Origin: Gammaproteobacteria bacterium
GTDB taxonomy: Bacteria; Pseudomonadota; Gammaproteobacteria; SZUA-229
Direction of reading: 5' to 3'
Length of the DNA: 64,000 nucleotides
Assembly (NCBI GenBank): GCA_015488885.1
Contig: WFMW01000066.1
Location: 1 to 64,000 of the forward strand
The position numbers and the translations under genes are program-made. Under the pieces are notes generated by a model, which was not told the origin of the DNA, searched no databases, and saw nothing but the letters and a program-made list of their open reading frames with translations. Position 1 is the stretch's first letter, and every line of letters starts with the position of its first letter. Positions 29,708-40,227 of the stretch are shown in pieces.

Positions 29708-31420
29708 ATGGATAAAAATATAAACAAGCGATCATGTAAAAAGATTGGCCAGGAATTAATTGAAAAGGGCCTGATTAGTGCTGATCAGCTTGAAATAAGC
29801 TTAACTGAACAGAAAAAAAACCACAAGTTACTTGGAGAAATACTGGTTTCACTGGGGTTTGTTTCTGAATCTATTATGCGTGATATGCTAGGCCAGGTGC
29901 TGGGGCTGGAAAGTATTGATTTAACAACTGTAGTACCAGACAGTCACGCTTTAAAATTAATACCAAAGGATATTGCAGAACGTTATACCATTGTACCCGT
30001 TAGTTTTAACGAAAGCCTGCTGCAACTGAAAATTGCAATGAAAAATGTGTCTGATCTATTGGTGCTGGATAGAGTTCATGCACTGGTTGGACGCACCATC
30101 AATCTGGAGCAAATGGTCGCAGGTGAAGGTGAAATTAAAAAGGCGATTGATCAGTTTTATGGTTACGAACTATCAGTTGACGGCATTTTACATGAAATTG
30201 AAACCGGTGAAATTGATTATCACAGCCTTGATGCAACCGAAGATGAATACAGTCAACCACTGGTAAGGCTGGTTGATGCCGTGCTTGCGGATGCGGTTAA
30301 ACGTGAAGCATCGGATATTCATTTTGAACCGGAAGATGGATTTTTGCGCCTGCGTTATCGTATAGATGGTGTTTTAAGACAGGTACGTAGTCTGCATAAG
30401 GATTACTGGTCGGCAATAGTTGTTAGACTAAAAGTCATGTGTGGAATGAATATTGCTGAAACACGAATTCCTCAGGATGGGCGACTGAGTTTACAGGTGC
30501 ATGGGCATCGGGTTGATTTTCGTGTTTCTGCACAACCGACAACACATGGAGAAAATCTGGTCTTGCGTGTACTTGATCGTTCCAGAGGGATTGTACCTAT
30601 GGATCAGCTTGGTGTACATCGTGAAACGCTTGAAGACCTTAAGTTAATGATGGCACGCCCTGAGGGGATTATCCTTGTTACCGGGCCGACGGGTAGTGGT
30701 AAAACCACAACCTTATATTCATTATTAAATTATGTGAAGTCAGAAGGTGTCAATATCATGACATTGGAGGATCCGGTTGAATACCCAATGGATATGATCA
30801 GACAGACTTCAGTCAATGAAGTGGCACGCATGGATTTTGCAAATGGTATCCGTTCGATTATGCGTCAGGATCCTGACATAATACTGGTTGGAGAAATACG
30901 TGATGAAGATACAGCTGAAATGGCATTTCGAGCTGCAATGACAGGCCATCAGGTATTATCAACTTTACACACTAATTCTGCAATTGGCGCATTCCCTCGT
31001 TTGCTTGATATAGGTGTTCTGCCGGATATTATGACTGGCAATATTATTGGTGTAATCAGTCAGCGCCTGGTGCGTGTTTTATGCCCTGCCTGCAAAACAA
31101 AAAAAGCGGTGACAGAGGTAGAAGCCAGGTTACTTGGTATTGAGTACATTAATAATACTGTGGACGTTTATGAGCCGGTTGGCTGTGTTAAATGTGGCAA
31201 TACAGGTTATAAAGGTCGAGTTGCTATTGTGGAAGCATTAAGAATTAATAGTGAGCTCGATGACCTGATATCAAAACGCGCCACGCTTGGTGAGTTGAAA
31301 TCAGTAGCTAAGGCAACAGGATATAAACCATTAGCAGAAGATGCAATACGATGCGTACTGGAGGGCAAAACATCCATTAGTGAAGTTTCACGTGTTATTG
31401 ACCTGACCCAGAGAATGTAA
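29708..31420 (+). CDS. GspE/PilB/MshE-type assembly ATPase
   Basis: Walker A VTGPTGSGKTTTLYSLLN, GEIRDEDTAEMAFRAAMTGHQVLSTLHTNSA, tetracysteine Zn motif. Confidence 0.95.
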   Translation: MDKNINKRSCKKIGQELIEKGLISADQLEISLTEQKKNHKLLGEILVSLGFVSESIMRDMLGQVLGLESIDLTTVVPDSHALKLIPKDIAERYTIVPVSFNESLLQLKIAMKNVSDLLVLDRVHALVGRTINLEQMVAGEGEIKKAIDQFYGYELSVDGILHEIETGEIDYHSLDATEDEYSQPLVRLVDAVLADAVKREASDIHFEPEDGFLRLRYRIDGVLRQVRSLHKDYWSAIVVRLKVMCGMNIAETRIPQDGRLSLQVHGHRVDFRVSAQPTTHGENLVLRVLDRSRGIVPMDQLGVHRETLEDLKLMMARPEGIILVTGPTGSGKTTTLYSLLNYVKSEGVNIMTLEDPVEYPMDMIRQTSVNEVARMDFANGIRSIMRQDPDIILVGEIRDEDTAEMAFRAAMTGHQVLSTLHTNSAIGAFPRLLDIGVLPDIMTGNIIGVISQRLVRVLCPACKTKKAVTEVEARLLGIEYINNTVDVYEPVGCVKCGNTGYKGRVAIVEALRINSELDDLISKRATLGELKSVAKATGYKPLAEDAIRCVLEGKTSISEVSRVIDLTQRM

Positions 31421-31425
31421 CTTTT

Positions 31426-32634
31426 ATGCCCGATTATAAATTCAAAACCATAGATGCTGCAGGAAAAATCCGCTCTGATACCATGGTTGCAAGCAACCCG
31501 ATGGAGCTGGAAAAGCGCCTGGGGAATATGGGTTTTGATTTATTAAGTTTTAAAGAACAAGGCAGGGTTTCAGGGCTGGTTATAAAGGGGAAAAGCATTA
31601 ATCGACGGGAACTGATTAATTTTACCTTTCATATAGAGCAGTTAATTAAATCAGGCGTACCATTAATTGATAGCCTGAAGGATATACGTGACAGTATTGA
31701 ATATAGCCATTTCACAGATACATTACAGGCTATTATTGATGATATAGAAGGCGGGAAAACATTCTCACTGGCATTATCAGAACACCCGAATATATTTGAT
31801 AATGTTTATGTAACGCTGGTAAGAGTAGGAGAAGAGACCGGACAACTTGATGTCGTGCTTAAAGACCTTGCTGAAAGCATCAAATGGCAGGATGAGTTGA
31901 TTTCACAAACCAGAAAAATCATGATTTATCCGGCAATTGTTTCTGTTTTTGTATTAATGGTTGTTGTGTTTTTAATGATGTACTTGATGCCGCAATTAAT
32001 TCCATTTATAAAAAATATTGGTGGGCAAATACCCTGGCATACAAGATTATTAATTAATATATCTAGTCTGTTCGTGAGTTACTGGTATCTTGTTCTTGCT
32101 TTACCGGTAATAATCTATTCTGGATTACGGATTCTTATAGCAAAAAATGAACGGTTTCATTATTTTACAGATGGCCTTAAATTGCATATATGGTTATTTG
32201 GCCCACTGTTGATGAAAATCAAGCTTGCACGTTTTGCAAATTATTTTGCCATGATGTACAGCTCGGGCATTACCGTGCTTGATGCATTAAAAATATCCGA
32301 GGATATGGTTAATAATAAAGTGCTACAGACTTCAATCAACAGAGCCAGAGCAAGTATTTCAGAAGGAACTATTATTAGTAAAAGCTTTGAACAGCTAGGT
32401 GTGTTTCCTACCATGATTGTGCGGATGTTAAAAGTAGGTGAGGATACCGGTGCAATGGATGAAGCTTTATTGAATGTCAGTTATTTTTATAATAGAGAGG
32501 TAAAAGAAGCTATTGAAAAAATTGAACCTGCATTATTACCTGTGTTAACCGTCTTGCTAGGTTTAATTATGATGTGGATTATGACCGCAGTGCTTGGCCC
32601 AGTTTATGACGCAGTTTCGAGTGTTAAATTTTAA
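31426..32634 (+). CDS. GspF/PilC/MshG-type inner-membrane platform protein
   Basis: T2SSF domains; GVPLIDSLKDIRDS, VGEETGQLDVVLKDLAE, VGEDTGAMDEALLNVS. Confidence 0.94.
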   Translation: MPDYKFKTIDAAGKIRSDTMVASNPMELEKRLGNMGFDLLSFKEQGRVSGLVIKGKSINRRELINFTFHIEQLIKSGVPLIDSLKDIRDSIEYSHFTDTLQAIIDDIEGGKTFSLALSEHPNIFDNVYVTLVRVGEETGQLDVVLKDLAESIKWQDELISQTRKIMIYPAIVSVFVLMVVVFLMMYLMPQLIPFIKNIGGQIPWHTRLLINISSLFVSYWYLVLALPVIIYSGLRILIAKNERFHYFTDGLKLHIWLFGPLLMKIKLARFANYFAMMYSSGITVLDALKISEDMVNNKVLQTSINRARASISEGTIISKSFEQLGVFPTMIVRMLKVGEDTGAMDEALLNVSYFYNREVKEAIEKIEPALLPVLTVLLGLIMMWIMTAVLGPVYDAVSSVKF

Positions 32635-32644
32635 GTCCGAAACG

Positions 32645-34231
32645 ATGAAAAGATTATTCTATTTTAGTGGTTACCGGTTAAAAGTTTTTCTCTGGAAAAA
32701 TAGATATTTACAGGCGGAACTGTCTTTTCAGCCGGATAATAGCGGCCTGAATGCATTCCGTAAGTACCTGCAGCAATCCGTTAATATCCCGACAAAATTT
32801 CTTGTTGATGTTATTGAAGAAGATTTCCGTATAGAAAAAGTACCGCATGTTGGCAGCAAAGACAGAAAAGCGGTGATTAGCAGATTAATTGATCGCTTTT
32901 ATCGTTCAAGTCAGCAGTACTGCTATCATGAAGTTATCGGGCGTGATAAAACCGGGCGTAAAGATGATCAGATATTAATCGGAGCAATGACCAACCCGCA
33001 ACTAATTCAACCCTGGCTGAGTATTATTGATGAATGTGATGTACCTGTTTCAGGTATCTGGTCATTACCGCTTATCAGTTCATTACTATTAAATAAAATT
33101 GATGCAAATAAAGGTATAACACTTCTGGTTAGCCAGCAGGTTAACAGTAATGTCAGACAATCTTTATTTCGCAATGGTAAATTATTATCAAGTCGTCAAT
33201 CAATCATCAGCCAGGATATACGCGACACAGAAAATTCGGGGTTTTATATTGCGCCAGAGGTAGAAAAAACATTAATGTTTTTTCGCAATCAACGGCTATT
33301 GTCCGATAATGAAATAGTTAATCTGCATGTAATAGGCAGTGAAAAACAGCTGAAATCGCTGCAACAGGTTTTTGTCTCCGATGAGAAACAAAAAACTACT
33401 GTACATTCTACTGTAGATATTATTAAAAAACTCAAGTTAAAGAATATTGACGATGGATTTTCCGATGGAATATTTTCATGGATATGCAGTAATCAACCCT
33501 TTAAGTTAAGTCACTATGGTCATTTATCACAGTTTAATCACTATTATTATTCAATAGCGTCAGCAGTGCTGTATATGGTAAGCACTATTATTTTTGTCCT
33601 TGGTTTTTTGTTAATAGAATATAATATTTCATCAGCACTGGGTGATGAGAATGAAATAAATCTATTAAAAAAAACGGAACATGAATACAGGAAAGTTTAT
33701 GCAAAAAACTTTAAGCCCTATGAGGCTGTATTTGAAAATGCCGACATGATGAATTCGGCTGTAATTCTTGCACAACGAATAAAATATAACAGCAAAACTT
33801 CGCCTCTGGATTTCATGTTGCAGCTGAGTCAAATTATCAGTGATAAAACATTGCCAGATATAGAGATAGATAGAATACAATGGCGGCCTGCTAATACCGA
33901 TAAGATGCATCATGTCGTGAATGATCCCAATGCTAAGGCGGTTGATTTTACAGAAAACACACCGATTTTGCATCAAGCAATTATAAAAGGCCGGATTAAT
34001 GTAAACAAGAATAATTATCGTGAATCAGTTAGTCAGCTTGATGCAATCATTAAGGCTTTAAAAACATACCCCAGTGTTGTTAATGTGCTGGTAAAAACCA
34101 TGCCGGTTGATTTACGTTCCAGCAGCAGGTTCTCTTCAGAATCGGGTATAAATATTAAACACAGAAAAAATAATCAGGCTACTGGTATTTTTAGTTTGCA
34201 AGTAACAATGAGAGCAAGCTCAAATGGCTAG
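32645..34231 (+). CDS. PilM/PilN-like (MshI-like) assembly protein
   Basis: Actin-like N-terminal part then TM and PilN-like periplasmic part; position between GspF and PilO-like. ORF-track start at 32594 overlaps upstream gene; ATG 32645 preferred. Confidence 0.65.
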   Translation: MKRLFYFSGYRLKVFLWKNRYLQAELSFQPDNSGLNAFRKYLQQSVNIPTKFLVDVIEEDFRIEKVPHVGSKDRKAVISRLIDRFYRSSQQYCYHEVIGRDKTGRKDDQILIGAMTNPQLIQPWLSIIDECDVPVSGIWSLPLISSLLLNKIDANKGITLLVSQQVNSNVRQSLFRNGKLLSSRQSIISQDIRDTENSGFYIAPEVEKTLMFFRNQRLLSDNEIVNLHVIGSEKQLKSLQQVFVSDEKQKTTVHSTVDIIKKLKLKNIDDGFSDGIFSWICSNQPFKLSHYGHLSQFNHYYYSIASAVLYMVSTIIFVLGFLLIEYNISSALGDENEINLLKKTEHEYRKVYAKNFKPYEAVFENADMMNSAVILAQRIKYNSKTSPLDFMLQLSQIISDKTLPDIEIDRIQWRPANTDKMHHVVNDPNAKAVDFTENTPILHQAIIKGRINVNKNNYRESVSQLDAIIKALKTYPSVVNVLVKTMPVDLRSSSRFSSESGINIKHRKNNQATGIFSLQVTMRASSNG

Positions 34232-34856
34232 TCTTTCTTCCATAAAAAATGTTCCTGTATCATTAAAGCGGGCTTGCCTGGTTTTTATATTTGTAATCAT
34301 TGTTACACTGGCAGGAATTTTTGCCTCCTATTATTATGTGGACGAAATAAATCAGCAGAAACTGGCAGTTAACCGAGCCATGAGCTTATGGCAGTCAAAA
34401 ATAAATACTTCAGTACAAAATAATCAGATTATAAATGAGTTTGAAAAAAACTTTATCAAGCTGGTTAATCGGGGGATTATTGGTGACGAGATGCGACTGA
34501 ACTGGTTTGAGACGATACAAAACACAGCGAGAAAACGAGGCATGCCTTTGGTAAAAGACAGTATTTCTGCGCGACATAAATTAAAAAACGACAAAATAAA
34601 GCAGAATTTCCCGGGTATTGATGTTTATAAAAGCACCATGACATTGAGTCTTAAAATGGGGCATGAAGGCGATTTATTTGCGCTGTTAAATAACCTGCAA
34701 AAAGCCAGGGGGCTGTTTGCGGTTGATAGCTGTGATATTCAAAAAGTCAATAAGCAGCTTACTGATAATACAAATAACCTGAAGGCTCTGTGTAAACTGG
34801 GCTGGTACACCCTGAAAAGCCGTCAATCAGCTATAGGTAACCATCATGAGAGTTAG
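34224..34856 (+). CDS. PilO/MshJ-like protein
   Basis: Single N-terminal TM plus periplasmic part; operon position. Confidence 0.6.
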   Translation: MASLSSIKNVPVSLKRACLVFIFVIIVTLAGIFASYYYVDEINQQKLAVNRAMSLWQSKINTSVQNNQIINEFEKNFIKLVNRGIIGDEMRLNWFETIQNTARKRGMPLVKDSISARHKLKNDKIKQNFPGIDVYKSTMTLSLKMGHEGDLFALLNNLQKARGLFAVDSCDIQKVNKQLTDNTNNLKALCKLGWYTLKSRQSAIGNHHES

Positions 34857-35274
34857 CTTCAAGGTTATTTCTCTGTTATTTTTCCTCTCTGTTTTCATGC
34901 AACCATTACGTGCGGAATTTAATGTAAAACAGTTAAAAAAGCTTTTTACTACCGAGCAACAAAGAAACCATATTAATATGATGCGTAAAGCGCGAATGAG
35001 TAAACAACATTCAACTCGATTATCACCAAAAACACATTTTGGTCGGGTCGTTGTTTCAGGGTATATGAAACGTAGTGACGGAAAAAATGTTGTGTGGGTT
35101 AATGGCACAAGTACATTAACAGGCAATATTATTTCCGACGTAAAAGTAGATATAAATAAAATCAACAATCATGATCAGGTAACGCTATTTGTCGATGGTA
35201 AACAGTTAAAATTAAAACCGGGGCAAAGCTGGACGCGCATAAAAACCAGGGATGCCTTATCTGTAACACCATAA
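34846..35274 (+). CDS. PilP/MshK-like periplasmic protein
   Basis: Signal peptide; GRVVVSGYMKRSDGKNVVWVNG...LKLKPGQSWTRI; operon position. Confidence 0.55.
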   Translation: MRVSFKVISLLFFLSVFMQPLRAEFNVKQLKKLFTTEQQRNHINMMRKARMSKQHSTRLSPKTHFGRVVVSGYMKRSDGKNVVWVNGTSTLTGNIISDVKVDINKINNHDQVTLFVDGKQLKLKPGQSWTRIKTRDALSVTP

Positions 35275-35303
35275 ATCTATAATGCCATAAATTTTTTTCT
35301 GTT

Positions 35304-36827
35304 ATGAATAGTCACTATCCATCATCCTTACCCGATAAGCAGCAGGGCGTTGTCCTGCTTATGATGGTGGTTATTATTATTCTTGTGGCAGTTAGCTATT
35401 TAATCGCTATGCAGTCAGTAACGGCAATGGTAGAGCAACGTCAACAGGTTACCCGGAAAGTATTAAAACAGGCCAAACAGGCTTTACTGGCTTATGCACA
35501 AACCCGTGCTGATCAGCAAATTCCATCGCCACAGCCAGGTCGATATGGCTATTTACCCTGTCCAGCCAATAATAACTCTGAAGGTATTTCTACCGGTAGT
35601 TGTGGAAGCCGCTATTTGAATGCGCTGGGCTGGTTTCCCTGGAAGTCTCTGGATATGCCGATCCTTAAGGATGGTAATGGTAATTGCCTGCTGTATGCGG
35701 TGAGCAGTACCTATAAATGGTCACCGGATGCAAAAATGTTAAATGAGGACAGCCCGGGTATGTTGCAGCTGGTTGATGAAAGTGGTGCAGTCGTTCAGGG
35801 GACAACGGCATCCGGGCGTGTTGTTGCTATGGTGTTTTCAGCAGGACAGGCGCTGGCAGGGCAGGCTCGTATCAATAATGCCAACAGTGAATGTGGTTAT
35901 GATACGAGTAATTTTGGTGCCTACCTTGATACCTATACCCTGCCTTCTGGTAGCGTTATTAATAACAGCACGGTATCCAGTCAGCCGAATCATGTTGATC
36001 CGTTTATTCATATCGTTTCAGCGACTCAAAAAGATGTGGTAAATGATCAGGTATTAACGATTACTCGTGACGATGTCTGGCCACCCATTATGCGACGTGG
36101 GGAATTTGATGATGCCAATACCTCAAAGATAAATAAAATGCGGCGCTTAACTGAAGCACTGGCACGTTGTCTGGCTTCGTATGCCAACGATAATAATACC
36201 CACCGTTTACCGCTACCTGCACCACTGGATTTGAGCAGTAATGGATATCGGGATAATAATCACTACACGGATATCAGCTCTGGATCATATATAGGGCATT
36301 ATCCGTTTATTACGACAGCGGCAGACAGTGTTATTCCTGGCACACTGGCAACGACAAAATTATTTGAGAAACCGTTTACTTTAGGGCAGCCCTGTAACAG
36401 TTTGCCATTAAGCCTGCCTGGCAATGGTACACCAGCGAATTTACGCGATAGTCATGCCCTGGAACGGCAATTATGGGATAACTGGAAAGATCATATTTTT
36501 TATGCGGTTTCAAAAGACTATGCACCTTCATCCTCAGCCACCATGGCTGCCTGTGGTGATTGCATTAAGGTTAAGGGCACAAAATATGCAGCAGCTGTTA
36601 TTTATTCAGGGAAGAAGCTGTCTGGACATATACCTCCTCAGATTCGCCAGACTCCCATTGCAGCGATGGACATTGGGGTAGTGGCGGATAGCAAAAATAA
36701 TCTGGCGAATTATATTGAAGTTAATAATCCAGCAGGTACCGGCAAGGGTGATTATACACGTACTGCCAATGATACTATTTTCTGTCTAACTGATACTAAT
36801 CCGGTGGGCGTGGTGTCATGTATGTAA
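35304..36827 (+). CDS. Large prepilin-like protein, PilX/GspK-type (no Glu5)
   Basis: KQQG|VVLLMMVVIIILVAVSYLIAM N-terminus; GYLPCPA module; 507 aa. Confidence 0.7.
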   Translation: MNSHYPSSLPDKQQGVVLLMMVVIIILVAVSYLIAMQSVTAMVEQRQQVTRKVLKQAKQALLAYAQTRADQQIPSPQPGRYGYLPCPANNNSEGISTGSCGSRYLNALGWFPWKSLDMPILKDGNGNCLLYAVSSTYKWSPDAKMLNEDSPGMLQLVDESGAVVQGTTASGRVVAMVFSAGQALAGQARINNANSECGYDTSNFGAYLDTYTLPSGSVINNSTVSSQPNHVDPFIHIVSATQKDVVNDQVLTITRDDVWPPIMRRGEFDDANTSKINKMRRLTEALARCLASYANDNNTHRLPLPAPLDLSSNGYRDNNHYTDISSGSYIGHYPFITTAADSVIPGTLATTKLFEKPFTLGQPCNSLPLSLPGNGTPANLRDSHALERQLWDNWKDHIFYAVSKDYAPSSSATMAACGDCIKVKGTKYAAAVIYSGKKLSGHIPPQIRQTPIAAMDIGVVADSKNNLANYIEVNNPAGTGKGDYTRTANDTIFCLTDTNPVGVVSCM

Positions 36828-37603
36828 AAATGCACCAGCAGGGCTTCACCCTGATAGAACTGGCAGTCGTAATGATTATAATTGGTGTACTGCTCGGTGG
36901 TTTTATTAACACACTGTCCAGTCGTATTGAGCAATCACAGCGTGCAGAAACCCGTGAACAACTAGAAGATATTAAAGCGGCATTATCCGGTTTTGCAACG
37001 GCCAATGGTTTTTTACCCTGTCCAGCAACGGCACTGAGTGCTGGCGGTGAATCAAGAACAGGTAGTAGTTGTAGCCAGTTGAATGGTTTTGTTCCAGCAA
37101 AAACACTGGGGTTAAATGGTCGTTATAATAGTGATAACCTACTGCTTGATAGCTGGGGCAACCCATTTCGCTATAGTGTGACTGGCGCTAATAGTGGTGC
37201 CTTTACCAAACTCGGGCAGATAAAAGCAACGGGCATGAATAGCCTGGCACCCAATTTGATTATCTGTAATGGTAATAGTAGTTCTGCTACAGGCTGTAGC
37301 GGAGGAGCAACAAAATTAACCGATAATGCGGTATTTGTAGTGCTGTCTCTGGGTAAAGATGGTAGCCATTTTGTTGGGACACCAGCGCCGGACTCTGATG
37401 AAGGTGAAAATGCAGGTGAAGCAACAGTAAGCGCAAATACAGCTGGCGAAAATCTTGCATATACCGTTGGCAATAATCGGGTTTTTGTCAGTCGTAGTTA
37501 TCGCAGTGCAAATACCACCGCGGGGCTGTTTGATGATTTGATTATATGGATGTCGCCCTATGTATTTTATAGCCAGATGATAGCAGCTGGACAGTTACCC
37601 TAA
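36818..37603 (+). CDS. Prepilin-type N-terminal cleavage/methylation protein
   Basis: MHQQG|FTLIELAVVMIIIGVLLGGF class III signal; GFLPCPA module. Confidence 0.85.
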   Translation: MYVKMHQQGFTLIELAVVMIIIGVLLGGFINTLSSRIEQSQRAETREQLEDIKAALSGFATANGFLPCPATALSAGGESRTGSSCSQLNGFVPAKTLGLNGRYNSDNLLLDSWGNPFRYSVTGANSGAFTKLGQIKATGMNSLAPNLIICNGNSSSATGCSGGATKLTDNAVFVVLSLGKDGSHFVGTPAPDSDEGENAGEATVSANTAGENLAYTVGNNRVFVSRSYRSANTTAGLFDDLIIWMSPYVFYSQMIAAGQLP

Positions 37604-37631
37604 GATAGTGCCTGAAAATTTCTGAACAAGT

Positions 37632-39335
37632 CTATATTGCTTGCAGTGGGTGTAATACAAAACAGACATTACCGTCTGTATTCTCAGCTAATTTAAGCTG
37701 GTAGCCTGTTTTCTGGGCAAGCTGATAACTTTGATATAAACCGATACCATAACCATCATCAGACTCTAACGCCTGCTGAAAGAGAGCGTGATATTTATTT
37801 TCAGGAAAAGCTGAACCATTATCCATAACACAGAAAGTAATCAAATTATTACGGGTAAATAATCTGGCTTTTATCTTTAAAACCGGTTCCCGACTTTTTT
37901 TGTTTCTTGCATTTTCCAGCAGATTTTCTGCAACAGTATTAAAGGTTTCAAGAGGAATATCGACATCATTTTTTATTGTACAGTTAAATTTAATATCAGC
38001 ATCAGTATATCGGCTTTGCAGTTGTTGCCACCATTGTAGAATTGACCCTCGTTGGTTATCTACCGGTAATGACGACACGGGTGCTTTTAATTTATTTAAC
38101 GTAGATTGTAATCGCTGCCCAAGTACCGGCATCTGTTTCTTTATAATGCAAAAGGTATCTTCCAGATTGGCCTCATCGTCATTTATAATCTGTGTCATGG
38201 TTTGTGTAGCCTGGAGAATATTTTTAACATCATGGGTAAGTTTTGATCCGGTTTCATAAATGGCCTGTAAATGTGCCTGCTTGATAATCTGCTGTTCCTG
38301 TAATTTGGCGCGATAATAAAATACCAGAACACGCAGGATAAGTTTTGCATGGATGGATAAAGCAGGGCCTATTGGGGCAAATGTATAAATGATGATTTCA
38401 ATTTTTTCATCATCATGAACTATCGGGTATTTACTTTTTTTACCTTCAAGATGGTTGCTTTCATTGTGATTATTAGCATAGGTTTGCCAGTAAACACCAC
38501 ACACCCATTGCTGACGGATAAGGTATTGCAGACTGGCATCTAGAAATTCTGCCGGGCGGTTACTGCTGCGAGCTTCTTCTGCGGCAATATGATTAATCCA
38601 TTGTTCGAAGGGGCCGCCAATATTAAGGAGATATTTTTCCCATAGTTGTGCCAGTCCACCAATACCACCCGGCGGTGCCCATAACAGACTGCTGATGATT
38701 AAAAAGATACTTAAAATGATAATACTACTGATTAATGAGGGAATATAGGCCTGGCCGGTGGTAAATGAAACCAGTGCACTGCCCATGCAGAGAAAGATAA
38801 TAAGCAAAACCACCATAAATCCACGTATAAAATCAACATGTTGCGAGGTGTTATCATGCCCGGGTACAAGCAGTAAAAGTAAAGGACTTAATACAATGAA
38901 CTGGCTGGCTGGCAACTGAAAAGCGGGGGAGAGCCCGGATAAACCAAATAACCGGGGGGTGCTGATAAGGATTAGCTGTAAAAAAAGAATAATTACCGCA
39001 TAACCATAGATAATGCGATCAAACCCGCGATTAAAGATTCGTCCGGTTAGCAGAGACATTAGAATGAGTAACCAGAACGCGCTAAGCCAGGGATTAAACC
39101 AGTAGATATAGGCTACAATTAGAAGCATTAATATAAGTAGACTGGGTAGACTAAAAGATTGCTGCTGTTTGAACAAAGGCTGCCAGAGTAAAAAAAAGCC
39201 AAAATGTAATATTAATAAACTTTGTGCAAGCAGGGCATTCTGCTGTGGTGAAATAGCCGCGAGCAGGCTAAATAACATTAACCCCAGAATACGGGATTCA
39301 TTTTTTAATAATAATTTTGCGGGTTTAAGTTCCAT
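37632..39335 (-). CDS. Multi-TM sensor histidine kinase (PrsK-like)
   Basis: N-terminal TMs, GAF-like middle, H-box ETGSKLTHDVKNILQAT, N-box NTVAENLLENARNK, G-box DDGYGIGLYQSYQLA. Confidence 0.85.
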   Translation of the reverse strand: MELKPAKLLLKNESRILGLMLFSLLAAISPQQNALLAQSLLILHFGFFLLWQPLFKQQQSFSLPSLLILMLLIVAYIYWFNPWLSAFWLLILMSLLTGRIFNRGFDRIIYGYAVIILFLQLILISTPRLFGLSGLSPAFQLPASQFIVLSPLLLLLVPGHDNTSQHVDFIRGFMVVLLIIFLCMGSALVSFTTGQAYIPSLISSIIILSIFLIISSLLWAPPGGIGGLAQLWEKYLLNIGGPFEQWINHIAAEEARSSNRPAEFLDASLQYLIRQQWVCGVYWQTYANNHNESNHLEGKKSKYPIVHDDEKIEIIIYTFAPIGPALSIHAKLILRVLVFYYRAKLQEQQIIKQAHLQAIYETGSKLTHDVKNILQATQTMTQIINDDEANLEDTFCIIKKQMPVLGQRLQSTLNKLKAPVSSLPVDNQRGSILQWWQQLQSRYTDADIKFNCTIKNDVDIPLETFNTVAENLLENARNKKSREPVLKIKARLFTRNNLITFCVMDNGSAFPENKYHALFQQALESDDGYGIGLYQSYQLAQKTGYQLKLAENTDGNVCFVLHPLQAI

Positions 39336-39429
39336 ATGTGGAAGTGTAGAGCATATTAATAGTATTCTCAGGATAACTTACTAAGGCGAATACTGATTAA
39401 TGTTTCAGCAATAAATGAGTAAGCAATAA

Positions 39430-40200
39430 ATGTTAAACCATATTATCATCATTTCACAGTTTACCCTGTTAGAGTCACGACGAAACCGCCTGTTGCTGTT
39501 GGCATTGCTGGTTGTTGTTGCCGGATTCTTTCTGGTTGGGTTTGTTGGTCAACTTACTTTAACTGATCACCACAAAACTCAGGTGGCATTACTGGCTGTT
39601 TACCTGAGGTTAAGTGCAGTGCTGCTGGTCAGTCTGTTTGTTGTCTCCAGTTCCATTCGCGAACGACAGGATAAACTGCTCGAAATAGTGCTTGCCCTGC
39701 CCATTCATCGTAGCAGTTATTTTCTGGGTAAGTTAGCCGGGTTTATTCTTATCTCGGGCATTATCAGTCTATTGTTTGGTAGTGCATTAGTATTCTATGC
39801 ACAACCGCAAATGGTCGTTATCTGGTGTCTGTCTTTATGGCTGGAGTTGATTCTGGTGGCGGCAATGAGCTTATTAATGCTGTTCAGTTTTAACCAGATG
39901 CCTGCCGCACTGGCTGCCGTGGTGGTCATTTATAGCGCATCACGTTTGATGACAACTTTTTACCTGATGGCAAAGACACCCATTATTGAACACACATCAG
40001 TCGCCGAAAAATTTATTGATGGTTTTATTGCCATGCTGACATGGTTGTTACCCGATCTAAGCCAGTTTACCCGGACACAATGGTTACTGGATAATCATGC
40101 CCACTGGCATCTGCTATTACCCCTGTCATTACAGACAGGTATTTATCTTGGCCTGTTATCCATGGTGGCTTTGTTTGATTTTTACCGGAAAAATTTTTAG
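39430..40200 (+). CDS. ABC-2 type transporter permease
   Basis: Six-TM hydrophobic pattern; SIRERQDKLLEIVLALPIHRSSYFLGKLAGFI. Confidence 0.8.
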   Translation: MLNHIIIISQFTLLESRRNRLLLLALLVVVAGFFLVGFVGQLTLTDHHKTQVALLAVYLRLSAVLLVSLFVVSSSIRERQDKLLEIVLALPIHRSSYFLGKLAGFILISGIISLLFGSALVFYAQPQMVVIWCLSLWLELILVAAMSLLMLFSFNQMPAALAAVVVIYSASRLMTTFYLMAKTPIIEHTSVAEKFIDGFIAMLTWLLPDLSQFTRTQWLLDNHAHWHLLLPLSLQTGIYLGLLSMVALFDFYRKNF

Positions 40201-40227
40201 TTTTATGCTGCCACATGACAAAGTAAC

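Noticed and set aside
39310-39365. Possible sigma54 promoter GTGGAAGTGTAGAGCAT upstream of ABC permease
   Set aside because: GG to GC spacing is 9 rather than 10 bp and flanks match poorly.
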